The notes beneath the pieces are model-generated. The model searched no databases. It saw nothing but the letters and a program-made list of their open reading frames with translations, and was not told the origin of the DNA. Position numbers and translations under genes: made by a program. Shown piece after piece: positions 25,066 through 33,140 of a stretch of DNA of 64,000 nucleotides. How positions within the stretch are numbered: position 1 is the first letter of the stretch; the number at the start of each line of letters is the position of its first letter. The stretch is from an uncultured Rubrobacteraceae bacterium (GTDB lineage Bacteria; Actinomycetota; Rubrobacteria; Rubrobacterales; Rubrobacteraceae): assembly GCA_902806085.1 (NCBI GenBank), contig CADCVH010000053.1, positions 115,043-179,042 on the forward strand, read 5' to 3'.

Positions 25066-25521
25066 TCACTGCTTCCTGGACAGCTCTTCAGCGTGCCGGT
25101 GCGTGGCCTCGGTGGCGGCCCGCAGGAAGCGCGAGATCACGCGCCGCTCCTCTTCGGTAAAACCCTCTTCTATGACCCTCATCGCCAGTATGTAGGGCCA
25201 GAGGTGCTCCAGCGAGTCGCCCAATCCCTCCTCTGTCTCGCGCACGAGCGCGCTCCTGCGGTCCTCGGGGTTCGGCATCCGCTCGACGTGGCCCCTCTTC
25301 TCCAGCCGGTCGACGAGCGCCGTCACCGCCCCCGGGCTCATGGAGAGCCTCCCGCCCAACCGTCCCGGCGTCATCGGACCCGCGCCCTGCAAATGCTCCA
25401 GCGCCGCCAACTCGGACGTCTCGATGCCCATGCGCTTGGCGAGGGCCGACGCGTAACGCATCGCGGCAGAGGAATGGGCGCGCATCAGATCCGCGAGGGT
25501 CTCCTCTTCCGGTCTTGACAT
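25066..25521 (-). CDS. MarR-family transcriptional regulator
   Basis: 151 residues, a typical MarR. The winged helix is seen in LAALEHLQ, MTPGRLGGRLSMSPGAVTAL, VDRLEKRGHVERMPNPEDRRS with the wing DRRS. MarR dimers repress a divergent gene and respond to phenolics, oxidants or antibiotics. The ATG at 25521 sits at the edge of an AT-rich inverted repeat and has no clear ribosome site, so the message may be leaderless. The divergent TspO-like gene is the likely target. Confidence 0.9.
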   Translation of the reverse strand: MSRPEEETLADLMRAHSSAAMRYASALAKRMGIETSELAALEHLQGAGPMTPGRLGGRLSMSPGAVTALVDRLEKRGHVERMPNPEDRRSALVRETEEGLGDSLEHLWPYILAMRVIEEGFTEEERRVISRFLRAATEATHRHAEELSRKQ

Positions 25522-25564
25522 CTATTTGTTTCGATAGTAAAAATATTCAACCATAGAAATAGAT
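25520..25564. promoter_or_regulatory. Candidate MarR operator in AT-rich divergent promoter
   Basis: ATCTATTT (25520-25527) and AAATAGAT (25557-25564) form a perfect 8-bp inverted repeat, with a second pair CTAT/ATAG (25522-25525, 25534-25537) inside the left half. The segment is strikingly AT-rich for this genome and spans the space between the divergent starts. Confidence 0.5.
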
Positions 25565-25581
25565 TACCAGAGGAGGCGCTC

Positions 25582-26394
25582 GTGGGCAACGGGGATGGGT
25601 GGGATTCGGCGCGGCGGGTGGTCGGTGTTGCGGGGGCTCTGTTTCAGGTCGGGGCGACGGTTCTGGCGGGGGCCGCCATCTCGGAGGCCGTCTCTGAGGG
25701 GCCGTCCTCGTTCGTGGAGCCCGCAGGGTATGCGTTCGGGGTGTGGGCCGTGATCTTTTTGCTCTCGCTGCTCTTCGCCGTCTACCAGGCGTTGCCGGCC
25801 AACCGCGAGGGCGCCGTTCTGCGGCGCGTGGGGTGGCCGGTCGCGGGGGCCTTCCTCTGCACGGGGTTGTGGTCCGTTTTCGTGCCGCTGCGCCAGTTCG
25901 GGTTCGCGCAGGTGATGCTGCTGGGCGTCTTCGTCTCTCTGCTCGTCGCCTACCTGCGGCTCGCGCGTTCGGATCCCGGCGCGCTGGGCCGGGCGGACCG
26001 CCTGTTCATCGCGCTGCCGATCGGGGTTTTTCTCGGTTGGATCACGGCGGCCAACGCCGTCAGCCTCACCTCCGAGGTCGTCCGGGTGGGGGCTGTGGAC
26101 GCCCGGGGTACCGGTGAGATCCTGGTCGGCTCCGTGCTATTGCTCTTCGGCGGTCTTCTTGCAGCGGCGATCACCCACGCCGGCCGGAGGGGACCGCCCC
26201 AGGGCTACGCGGCCTTCGCGGCTACCGTGCTGTGGGCGCTCGTCGCCATCGTCGTGGCCCAGTATGGGGCCTCGCCCCTGACCGCCGGCGCCGCTGTGGT
26301 CGCCACAGCACCCGTCCTGCTCGTCCTGCTGCGCGGGCTTCGGGGCCGGGCGCGGCCCGGTAGGCGCGGGACGCCGCGTCCGAGGGCCGTCTGA
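25582..26394 (+). CDS. TspO/MBR-like tryptophan-rich membrane protein
   Basis: 270 residues with about seven or eight hydrophobic segments. FVEPAGYAFGVWAVIFLLSL followed by FAVYQALPANRE is the hallmark of the TspO-related sensory protein group, and GWITAANAVSL lies in a later helix. TspO-type proteins bind porphyrins and affect stress responses; this longer subgroup is uncharacterised. The GTG at 25582 has GAGGAGG upstream. It is divergent from the MarR gene and its stop overlaps the following oxidoreductase start (TGATG). Confidence 0.75.
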   Translation: MGNGDGWDSARRVVGVAGALFQVGATVLAGAAISEAVSEGPSSFVEPAGYAFGVWAVIFLLSLLFAVYQALPANREGAVLRRVGWPVAGAFLCTGLWSVFVPLRQFGFAQVMLLGVFVSLLVAYLRLARSDPGALGRADRLFIALPIGVFLGWITAANAVSLTSEVVRVGAVDARGTGEILVGSVLLLFGGLLAAAITHAGRRGPPQGYAAFAATVLWALVAIVVAQYGASPLTAGAAVVATAPVLLVLLRGLRGRARPGRRGTPRPRAV

Positions 26395-27425
26395 TGGGGC
26401 GGGGCCGGGGGAGAAGGATGCGGGCGGCCGGGTTTCGAAGCTACGGGCCCCCCGAGGTCATGGAGGTGTTGGAGGCGGAGAGGCCGGAGCCGGGCCCGGA
26501 CGGCGTCCTCATCCGGGTCGCCGCCGGCGGCGTCAACCCGGCGGATTGCCTCCTGAGGGGCGGGAAGCTCCGCTTCGTGACCCGTCCCCAACTGCCGTTC
26601 GTGCCCGGCGCGGACGTGGCCGGGGTGGTGGAGGACACGGGTTCGGGGGCGACGCGGTTCCGGCGAGGAGATCCTGTGTACGCGATGCTGCCCTCGACGG
26701 CCGGCGGCGGTTACGCGGAGTACGCCGCAACCCCGGAGGCGCACGTCGCCCCCGCCCCACCCGGTCTCACGCTCGGCGAGGCCGCGGCCGTGCCGCTGGC
26801 CGCGCTGACCGCCCTGCAGGCGCTTCGGGACGGGGCCGGCCTCTCCGCGGGCGCCCGCGTCCTCGTCAACGGCGCTTCGGGCGGGGTGGGGACGTTCGCG
26901 GTCCAGATCTCCCGGGCCACGGGGGCGAAGGTGACGGCCGCCGCCAGCGGGCGCAACGCCGACCTCGTGCGGGATCTCGGGGCGGACGACTTTGTGGACT
27001 ATACCCGCGAGGACGTCACCGCCGGGGACGCGCGCTACGACGTCGTTCTCGACGCCGTCGGCGTCCACCCTTTTCGGCGGTGGCGGCGGGTGCTTGAGAG
27101 GGGCGGCGTCGCCGTCACCGTCAACCCGTTGCTCGGGAACCCCGCCGCAAAGCTGTTGTCCCACGTTACCGGCGGGGGCCGGCGTCTGGAGTCGGTCTTG
27201 GTGCGGCCGGACGGAAAAGACCTCGAACAGGTGGGAGCCTGGATCTTCGCCGGAGAGCTCAGGCCCGTGGTCGACCGCAGCTACCCGCTGGCCGCCGCCG
27301 CGACCGCCCACCGCCGCAGCGAGGGCCGCCGGACGCGTGGGAAACTCGTGCTCGTGGTCGACGAAAAACTCGCCGCCCAGCGGGCCGAACCTGCCCCGGA
27401 TCGGGCCAACCGACCGGTGGGATAG
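26394..27425 (+). CDS. NAD(P)-dependent quinone-oxidoreductase-like MDR protein
   Basis: 343 residues of the zinc-free medium-chain dehydrogenase group. The N-terminal GroES-like half has GGVNPADCLLRGGK and FVPGADVAGVV. The Rossmann half has VLVNGASGGVGTFAVQIS with the AxxGxxG nucleotide loop. It reduces quinones or enones with NAD(P)H. ATG 26394 overlaps the upstream TspO-like stop; ATG 26418, with GGGGGAGAAGG just ahead, would start at the common family N-terminus MRAAGFRSYG and is equally likely. Co-transcription with the TspO-like gene under MarR suggests a stress role. Confidence 0.88.
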   Translation: MGRGRGRRMRAAGFRSYGPPEVMEVLEAERPEPGPDGVLIRVAAGGVNPADCLLRGGKLRFVTRPQLPFVPGADVAGVVEDTGSGATRFRRGDPVYAMLPSTAGGGYAEYAATPEAHVAPAPPGLTLGEAAAVPLAALTALQALRDGAGLSAGARVLVNGASGGVGTFAVQISRATGAKVTAAASGRNADLVRDLGADDFVDYTREDVTAGDARYDVVLDAVGVHPFRRWRRVLERGGVAVTVNPLLGNPAAKLLSHVTGGGRRLESVLVRPDGKDLEQVGAWIFAGELRPVVDRSYPLAAAATAHRRSEGRRTRGKLVLVVDEKLAAQRAEPAPDRANRPVG

Positions 27426-27501
27426 AGGGGGTCGGCGAGTAGAATTCTTGGCAGGAGAAACACGCCGAAAAGGCGGCAAAAAGCGGGGAGGCGGTAGGGG
27501 T

Positions 27502-28497
27502 TTGGGCGCACGAGGGTTATCCGATGGCGGGGCCGCGATCCGGGTCGAGGGGCTCGTCCGGCGGTTCGGGGAGAACGCGGCGGTGGACGGGGTGGACCTC
27601 TCGGTGGAGCCGGGTGAGATCTACGGTTTCCTCGGCCCGAACGGGGCCGGAAAGACGACCACGGTCAGGATGCTCGTGACGCTGCTCTCCCCGACCTCCG
27701 GACGGGCGGAGGTGGCGGGATACGACGTCGTCTCCGAGCCGCACGAGGTCCGGCTTCGCATCGGGGTGGCGTTGCAGGAGGCGGCGCTCGACGCGCAGCA
27801 GACGGGCGCCGAGATCCTGCGCCTCCAGGGCCGCCTCTACGGCCTGACCGTCGGGGAGACGAAGCGTCGTCTCTCCGAGCTCGGCGAGCTCATCGACCTC
27901 GGCGACGCCCTCGACCGGCGCGTCGGCGGCTACTCCGGCGGGATGCGCCGCCGCCTGGACCTCGCCGCCGCCCTCGTCCACAACCCGGACGTCCTCTTCC
28001 TCGACGAGCCGACCACGGGCCTCGACCCCGTCAGCCGCCAGAAGGTCTGGGAGGAGGTCCGCCGCCTAAACGACGAGCTCGGCGTCACCATCTTCCTGAC
28101 CACCCAGTACCTCGAAGAGGCGGACCGCCTCGCCGACCGGGTCGGCATCATCGACGCCGGCCGCATCGCCGCAGAGGGGACGCCCGAGGACCTCAAACGC
28201 TCCGTCGGGCAGGACCTCGTCGTCGTCAGCACCAGCGGGGAGGCCAACGGCGCGGTCGAGAAGCTGCGCGGCCTGGAGGCCGTCAAGAAGGTGGACGTCC
28301 GCGGCGAGGAGCTGACCATCTCCACCCCCGACGGCCCGCGCGTCGTCGGGAAGGTCGCCGTGGCGCTCGAGGAGTCCGGCGTCCCCGTGGAGAGGCTTAC
28401 CCTCCGCACCCCGACCCTCGACGACGTGTTTCTGGAAGTAACCGGAAACCGACTCGGCACCGACGACGGCAGTTCAAGCGAGGAGGACGGACGATGA
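27502..28497 (+). CDS. ABC exporter ATP-binding protein, DrrA family
   Basis: 331 residues, one ABC cassette plus the C-terminal DrrA-type extension. Walker A is GPNGAGKTTTV, the signature is YSGGMRRRLDLAAALV, Walker B is VLFLDEPTTGLD, and the switch histidine is replaced by TTQYLEEADRLAD as usual in this family. It drives export of drugs or lipids through the partner permease. The TTG at 27502 has GGAGGCGG upstream; longer in-frame sequence belongs to the oxidoreductase gene in another frame. The stop overlaps the permease start (ATGA). Confidence 0.92.
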   Translation: MGARGLSDGGAAIRVEGLVRRFGENAAVDGVDLSVEPGEIYGFLGPNGAGKTTTVRMLVTLLSPTSGRAEVAGYDVVSEPHEVRLRIGVALQEAALDAQQTGAEILRLQGRLYGLTVGETKRRLSELGELIDLGDALDRRVGGYSGGMRRRLDLAAALVHNPDVLFLDEPTTGLDPVSRQKVWEEVRRLNDELGVTIFLTTQYLEEADRLADRVGIIDAGRIAAEGTPEDLKRSVGQDLVVVSTSGEANGAVEKLRGLEAVKKVDVRGEELTISTPDGPRVVGKVAVALEESGVPVERLTLRTPTLDDVFLEVTGNRLGTDDGSSSEEDGR

Positions 28498-29303
28498 CCG
28501 GCGCGAGCATCAACGCGGGAGGCGGAAGCATCGGGGCACGTCCGGCGGGTTTCTGGCGGGACCTCGTAAGCGTCGCGGGAAGGGCGCTGCGGGCCGTGCC
28601 GCGCGAGCCGGAGGCGCTCATACCGGCCCTGATCGTCCCGATCTTCTTCTTCGCCGTGAACGTCGGGTCGCTGGCGGATATCTCATCTTTCGCCGGCGTG
28701 GACGACTTCGAGGCGTTCCAGTTGCCCGTGGCCATCGTCTTCGCCGTTACCGGCATCTCGCGGGCGTCGGCGCTCGTCACCGACATACAATCCGGCTACT
28801 TCGACCGGCTGCTCGTCTCGCCGGTCAACCGCTACAGCCTGCTCCTCGGCCTGATGGCCGCCGACCTCGTGCTCGTCATGGCCCTCTGCGTTCCCGTGCT
28901 GGTCCTCGGCTTCATCCTCGGCGTCGGCTTCACGACCGGACCCTTGGGCGTGCTCGCGTTCCTGCTCCTGAGCGGCCTCTGGGGGCTCGCGTTCACGGGT
29001 TTTCCCTACGCCATCGCGCTCAGGACCGGCAACCCGGCGGCCGTCAACTCGTCGTTTATCCTGTTCTTCCCGTTCGCTTTCCTTACCACGACCTTCCTGC
29101 CGCAGGAGGCGCTCACCGGCTGGCTCGCCACCGTGGCGGACTACAACCCGGTGACGTACCTGCTGGCGGGCCTGCGCGCCCTGATCTCCTCCGGCTGGGT
29201 CCTCGCCGACCTGCTCCCCGCCATCGGCGCCGTCGCCCTCGTTGCCCTCGTCTCGTTCTACCTCGCCTTTAGCGCCCTGAGCGCCCGCGTCCGCGGCTCG
29301 TAG
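28494..29303 (+). CDS. ABC-2 type exporter permease, DrrB family
   Basis: 269 residues with six predicted membrane helices in the ABC-2 permease pattern: an amphipathic N-terminus, YFDRLLVSPVNRYSLLLG coupling segment near residue 100 and FLPQEALTGWLATVADYNPV near residue 200, both characteristic. It forms the exporter channel with the preceding ATPase, overlapping it by four bases. The cargo is not evident from context. Confidence 0.92.
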   Translation: MTGASINAGGGSIGARPAGFWRDLVSVAGRALRAVPREPEALIPALIVPIFFFAVNVGSLADISSFAGVDDFEAFQLPVAIVFAVTGISRASALVTDIQSGYFDRLLVSPVNRYSLLLGLMAADLVLVMALCVPVLVLGFILGVGFTTGPLGVLAFLLLSGLWGLAFTGFPYAIALRTGNPAAVNSSFILFFPFAFLTTTFLPQEALTGWLATVADYNPVTYLLAGLRALISSGWVLADLLPAIGAVALVALVSFYLAFSALSARVRGS

Positions 29304-29313
29304 GCCTAAAACC

Positions 29314-30393
29314 TTGCCGGGCATCGAGGAACAGGCCAGAGGCTGGTCCTACGACCGCCAGCGCCTGGGGCGTCGCGCCCCGGACGCCGGCGCCGCGCTG
29401 CGCGCCGTCGTGGGCGTGTACAGCTCCCACCCGTCTGCCCCGCTCTCGCTCCGCGCCCGCGCGCGCACCTTCGACCACGGCGCGTTCCGGCGCCTGGACG
29501 CCGAACGGCGGGCGCTCCGGCTGCCGGCGATGCGCGGGTCCATCCACCTCCTGCCGCGCGAGACCGCCCACCTCGCGTTCCGCGCCGTCCCCGAGCCGCC
29601 GTCGGGCTTGAAACAGCGCCTTAAATACTTCGGCATCCCCGAAGGGCGCTACGCCGAACTGCGCGAGGTGGTTCTCGGCGCGGCCAACGGGCCGCGGACG
29701 GCCCGGGATCTCGGGCGCGAGCTGCGCGAGACGGCCGGCTACGGCGGCAGCCCGACGCCCGTGCTGGCCGGCACCGCCCGCGAGGGCGCGCTCCTGCGTA
29801 TCGGCGCCGAGGGCCCCCGCTCCAACGCGCTCCGCTACGTCGCCACACGGACCTGGCTCGGCGGCGACCTGCCCGAGGCCGACCCCGACGGAGCCCTGGC
29901 CTGGCTCGCCGGCGAATACCTGCGCGCCTTCGGCCCCGCCCGACCCGAGGACTTCCGCTGGTGGGCCGGCGTCTCCAAGGGCCGCGCCTCGGCGGCGCTC
30001 GAAACCGTGGAGACCGTCGAGCCCGAGGCCGGTTACCTCCTGCCCGCCGGAGACCGCGAGACGTTCGAGGCGGCCGAACCTCCCGGCCCCGACGCCGTGG
30101 ACGTCCTGCCGAAATGGGACTGCTACACGATGGGGTACGCCGCCGACGGGCGGGGGCGCTTCGTGCACCCGGACGTGCGGGGACGCGTCTACACGCCGGT
30201 CGGGGACGGCCTTGGCGTGGTGCTTGTGGGCGGGACGGCGGCGGGGGCCTGGGAGGCGCGCTTCTCAGGGAAAGTCATGGAGGCGCGGTTGGATATGTTC
30301 GAGCGTCCCGGCGCGCGCTTGAAGAAAACGATAAAAGATCGGTTCGGAGAGATCGCGGCTTTTATGAACGCCCGGGAGGTTCGCTTTACCTGA
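29314..30393 (+). CDS. Winged-helix AlkZ-fold (HTH_42) protein, catalytic glutamines absent
   Basis: 359 residues of the HTH_42 fold shared with the DNA glycosylases AlkZ and YcaQ: an N-terminal helical pair, MRGSIHLLPRETAHL, a winged-helix middle and a C-terminal DVLPKWDCYTMGY/GRVYTPVGDG/ARLDMF module. In active glycosylases the segment after the first helix reads Q-x-Q or Q-x-D; here the equivalent region is VVGVYSSHPSAPLSLRAR, with no glutamine. It may bind but not cleave DNA, or use other residues. TTG 29314 is ten bases after the permease stop and lacks a clear ribosome site. Confidence 0.8.
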   Translation: MPGIEEQARGWSYDRQRLGRRAPDAGAALRAVVGVYSSHPSAPLSLRARARTFDHGAFRRLDAERRALRLPAMRGSIHLLPRETAHLAFRAVPEPPSGLKQRLKYFGIPEGRYAELREVVLGAANGPRTARDLGRELRETAGYGGSPTPVLAGTAREGALLRIGAEGPRSNALRYVATRTWLGGDLPEADPDGALAWLAGEYLRAFGPARPEDFRWWAGVSKGRASAALETVETVEPEAGYLLPAGDRETFEAAEPPGPDAVDVLPKWDCYTMGYAADGRGRFVHPDVRGRVYTPVGDGLGVVLVGGTAAGAWEARFSGKVMEARLDMFERPGARLKKTIKDRFGEIAAFMNAREVRFT

Positions 30394-30457
30394 TACCCCG
30401 CCGCGAGCGGCGAACGCGCTCACCCGTCGCGCACCCGCGGATCGATAAACTAGACGG

Positions 30458-30781
30458 GTGAACGGTGCGAACGGCGCGAGGGACGAAGGATGCGAGCTGT
30501 GCGGCCGGCCGGTGGAGCGGCTGACGCGCCACCACCTCGTCCCCAGGACGCGCCACAAGAACAAGAAGAACAAAAAGACCTTCGACCGGCAGGAGATCCA
30601 CCGCACCGTCGGCCTCTGCCCGCCGTGCCACCGCCACATCCACACCGTCCTGGACAACAAACAACTCGAACGCGACTACAACACCCTAGAAGCCCTCGGG
30701 TCCCACCCGGACATCCAGAAGTTCGTGGCCTGGATCGGCAAGAAGCCCCACGGCACGACCAGGGCGAACCCCCGCCGATAA
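30458..30781 (+). CDS. HNH endonuclease-like protein
   Basis: 107 residues. CELCGRPVERLTRHHLVPR and later LCPPCHRHIHT give two CxxC pairs around an HH..H core, the zinc-stabilised HNH nuclease fold. The middle is lysine-rich. Small stand-alone HNH proteins occur as housekeeping or defence nucleases; no partner gene suggests which. GTG 30458 is the first usable start, without a strong ribosome site. Confidence 0.8.
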   Translation: MNGANGARDEGCELCGRPVERLTRHHLVPRTRHKNKKNKKTFDRQEIHRTVGLCPPCHRHIHTVLDNKQLERDYNTLEALGSHPDIQKFVAWIGKKPHGTTRANPRR

Positions 30782-31020
30782 GGAAGTATCCCCCCAAGAA
30801 GCGGAAACCCGCCACGGACACCGGCCCATCGGCGGGCTCCTCATGACGCGATTTTGCAGGACGATAACCCGGTCTCGCAAGCCGGACCGGTGCCCAGACG
30901 TCGCGCGATGTGACATTTTTCACCCGAAATACCGTCAGGACGTTTTGCGCCGAGCGGGTGTGGTATATATGTGCATTAGGAACATAAGTGTAGTGACCTA
31001 CGAGCACGGAGGCAAAGCCA

Positions 31021-31755
31021 GTGGCTACCACCACGAACATAGACAAGATGGCCCGCACCGCCCGGGAGATGACCGAGGCCCAGCGCGACTCTTACGAGGT
31101 CCTTGCGGAGAACTTCGCGGCCTCCCAGCGTCGGGGCGCCAGGCTGGCCCAGGACGGTCTCAAGTTCTTCAAGCTCCAGGAGGACGGCGTCAGGGCGACG
31201 CAGGAATGGTTCGCCAACGGCGTGCGGTTGCTGCAGCTTCAGCAGCGCAACGCCAGCTTCGTCCAGGAGTGGTTGAGCGGCGGCGTCGAGGTTTTGCGGG
31301 ATCAGACGGAGCACAACCTCCGCACGGCGGACGCCTTCGCGCGCAGCGCCCGCAAGCAGCAGGAGGGTTTGCAGACGCTCGGCCGTGAGTGGGCCGGGGC
31401 TTACACGGACTTCTTCTCCCCCTTCGCCTACGCCAGGCAGGGCCTGAGGACCGCCCAGCAGGTTACCGAGCAGGCCACCCGTCAGGGCCTGCGCGTCGCG
31501 GAAGAGGCCGCCGGGCAGACCGAGAACGTTCTCCGTCAGACCGAGGAGGCGACCCACGAGGCCGAGCTCCGGACCGCCGTTCACGGCGCGCTGAAGGTCG
31601 CGGACTACGAAGAGTTGACCGTTGATGAGGTCTCCAAGAGGCTCGACGGCCTCTCCGTCGCGGAGCTCAAGAAGGTGCGCGAGTACGAGAAGCGCAGCAA
31701 GAGCCGCGACACCCTCATCGACCAGATCGACCGCAAGATAAAGGCCGCTTCGTAA
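31021..31755 (+). CDS. Phasin-like coiled-coil protein
   Basis: 244 residues, almost entirely amphipathic helix with many Gln, Glu and Arg heptads. The middle (FQEWL-type repeats around residues 60-150) resembles phasins that coat polyester granules or large scaffold coiled coils. The last 45 residues, YEELTVDEVSKRLDGLSVAE then LKKVREYEKRSKSR, look like a small helix-hairpin-helix or Rho-N/SAP-type module often seen attached to actinobacterial phasin-like proteins. GTG 31021 follows GGAGGCAAA. No polyester synthase is nearby, so the cargo is open. Confidence 0.65.
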   Translation: MATTTNIDKMARTAREMTEAQRDSYEVLAENFAASQRRGARLAQDGLKFFKLQEDGVRATQEWFANGVRLLQLQQRNASFVQEWLSGGVEVLRDQTEHNLRTADAFARSARKQQEGLQTLGREWAGAYTDFFSPFAYARQGLRTAQQVTEQATRQGLRVAEEAAGQTENVLRQTEEATHEAELRTAVHGALKVADYEELTVDEVSKRLDGLSVAELKKVREYEKRSKSRDTLIDQIDRKIKAAS

Positions 31756-31779
31756 GCAGGGTTCTTACCGGGTAAGGCC

Positions 31780-31812
31780 TAGAAGGGCCGGGGGTCTTCC
31801 CCGGCCCTTCTA
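31780..31812 (+). terminator. Strong hairpin terminator
   Basis: A 14-bp perfect stem (31780-31793 with 31799-31812) and a GTCTT loop, 25 bases after the phasin-like gene. There is no T-run, as is usual in high-GC actinobacteria. Confidence 0.7.
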
Positions 31813-32018
31813 CGTGCCTCAAGCGCCCTTGCCCGGGTTGTGTCGCGCCGGGAACCGGCGAGATCGGTCCGGGTCCGGTAGTCCCACGGGGTCCTTTCGC
31901 GACGGCGGAAGATCGGGGTTCACGGTCGTCGGTCCCCGACTACTCTATGGGAACCCGGTACGGGAACCCGGGCCACCAACACCGCGGCGCGTGCGTCCCG
32001 GGCCTTCCGGAGAGGTTT

Positions 32019-33140
32019 CTACGTCGTGGCCTGACGTCCGGGATAGGGGCCGTAGCCGCGGAGCATCCAGACCTCGGGCACGACTTCGGCGACCACCTTT
32101 CCGTCGTCGAAGACCCTGACCGTCGAGCTCTCGGAGACGGCCACGGCGACGGCTCCCGTGCGGTTCGAGATGGAGGCGGCGGCCATGTGGCGGCTGCCGA
32201 GGCCAAGGGGTAGGTCCAGGTTGTCCGAGGCCGCGTCCAGGTAGCGGGCCGCCGAGACCACGACGCCGCCGTCCGAGACGACGAAGGCGCCGTCCAACTG
32301 GGCGAGTTCTTTTACCGTCTCGCGCATGTTGGGGTCCCTGGTGTGCTTTTTGTCGTCGGGGTGGCCGGCCAGGGGGTCCAGGATGAGGGGCCGGGAGCGG
32401 ACGAGCACCTCTTCGTGGTCCCCGACGGCGAAGAGCGTGCCTATCTTGCGGCCCTCGCGGCCCTCGCGGGCTATCTCGACGGCGAGCTCCACGACCCGCC
32501 TGAGCGTGTTGTTGTTGACGCCGCGCTCTTCTGAGCAGATCTCGGCGATGGGGTCGTCGAACCGGTCGAAGGGGCTCTCGGGGCCGGGACGGAAGACCGT
32601 TCGATCCGCCCTGCCCTTCGCGCCGCCCTGCGCCTCCTCGACCGCCCGGAGGAGGGCTTCTATCTCCAGCGGCCCGCCGTAGGCATCGCCGTTGAGAAAG
32701 AGGCCGGGGGTGCCGCGCACGCCATCCCGCTCCCCCGCGAGGCGGTTCTCCTGGACCCGCCCGGCGTGGCGGTTCTCCGCGAGGTCCTCGTCGAAGCGCG
32801 CGAGGTCCAGATCCAGCCGCACCGCGTAGGAGTGCAGGTCGTCTTCATCGAGCCGGTCCTGGTTCTCGTAGAGGAGCCCGTGCATGGGCCAGAAGCCGCC
32901 CTGGGCGCCGGCCGCCTCGGCCGCCTCTGCCGTCCGCCGGGCGAGCGGATGGACGGAGTCGAGCGGGTAGTGGCGGAAGACGAGGCGCACCTTCCCGTCG
33001 GATCTCTCGACCAACTCCTCCAGGATCGGCCTGGCCTCGGCGCAGTACGGGCACTGGTAGTCCCCGTACTCGACCAGCGTAACCGGCGCGTCGGCGGGCC
33101 CCAAAACGTGGTCCCTGCCGCCCGTCTGCGTCTCCGTCAT
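32019..33140 (-). CDS. DsbA-like thioredoxin / diadenylate cyclase (DAC) fusion
   Basis: 373 residues in two domains. Residues 15-170 are a DsbA/thioredoxin-4 fold with the redox motif CPYC at 30-33 and a cis-proline at 144-145 (GTPGLFLNGD). Residues about 205-345 are a DisA_N diadenylate cyclase domain: LAREGREG-like EIAREGREGRKIGTLF, the DGA motif at 283-285 and GSRHMAAASIS with Arg-His at 317-318. The family makes c-di-AMP from two ATP; RHM replaces the bacterial RHR and looks closer to archaeal DacZ-like enzymes (my recollection). No signal peptide, so both domains are cytoplasmic. ATG 33140 overlaps the DMT transporter stop. A redox-gated cyclase is the obvious hypothesis. Confidence 0.85.
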   Translation of the reverse strand: MTETQTGGRDHVLGPADAPVTLVEYGDYQCPYCAEARPILEELVERSDGKVRLVFRHYPLDSVHPLARRTAEAAEAAGAQGGFWPMHGLLYENQDRLDEDDLHSYAVRLDLDLARFDEDLAENRHAGRVQENRLAGERDGVRGTPGLFLNGDAYGGPLEIEALLRAVEEAQGGAKGRADRTVFRPGPESPFDRFDDPIAEICSEERGVNNNTLRRVVELAVEIAREGREGRKIGTLFAVGDHEEVLVRSRPLILDPLAGHPDDKKHTRDPNMRETVKELAQLDGAFVVSDGGVVVSAARYLDAASDNLDLPLGLGSRHMAAASISNRTGAVAVAVSESSTVRVFDDGKVVAEVVPEVWMLRGYGPYPGRQATT

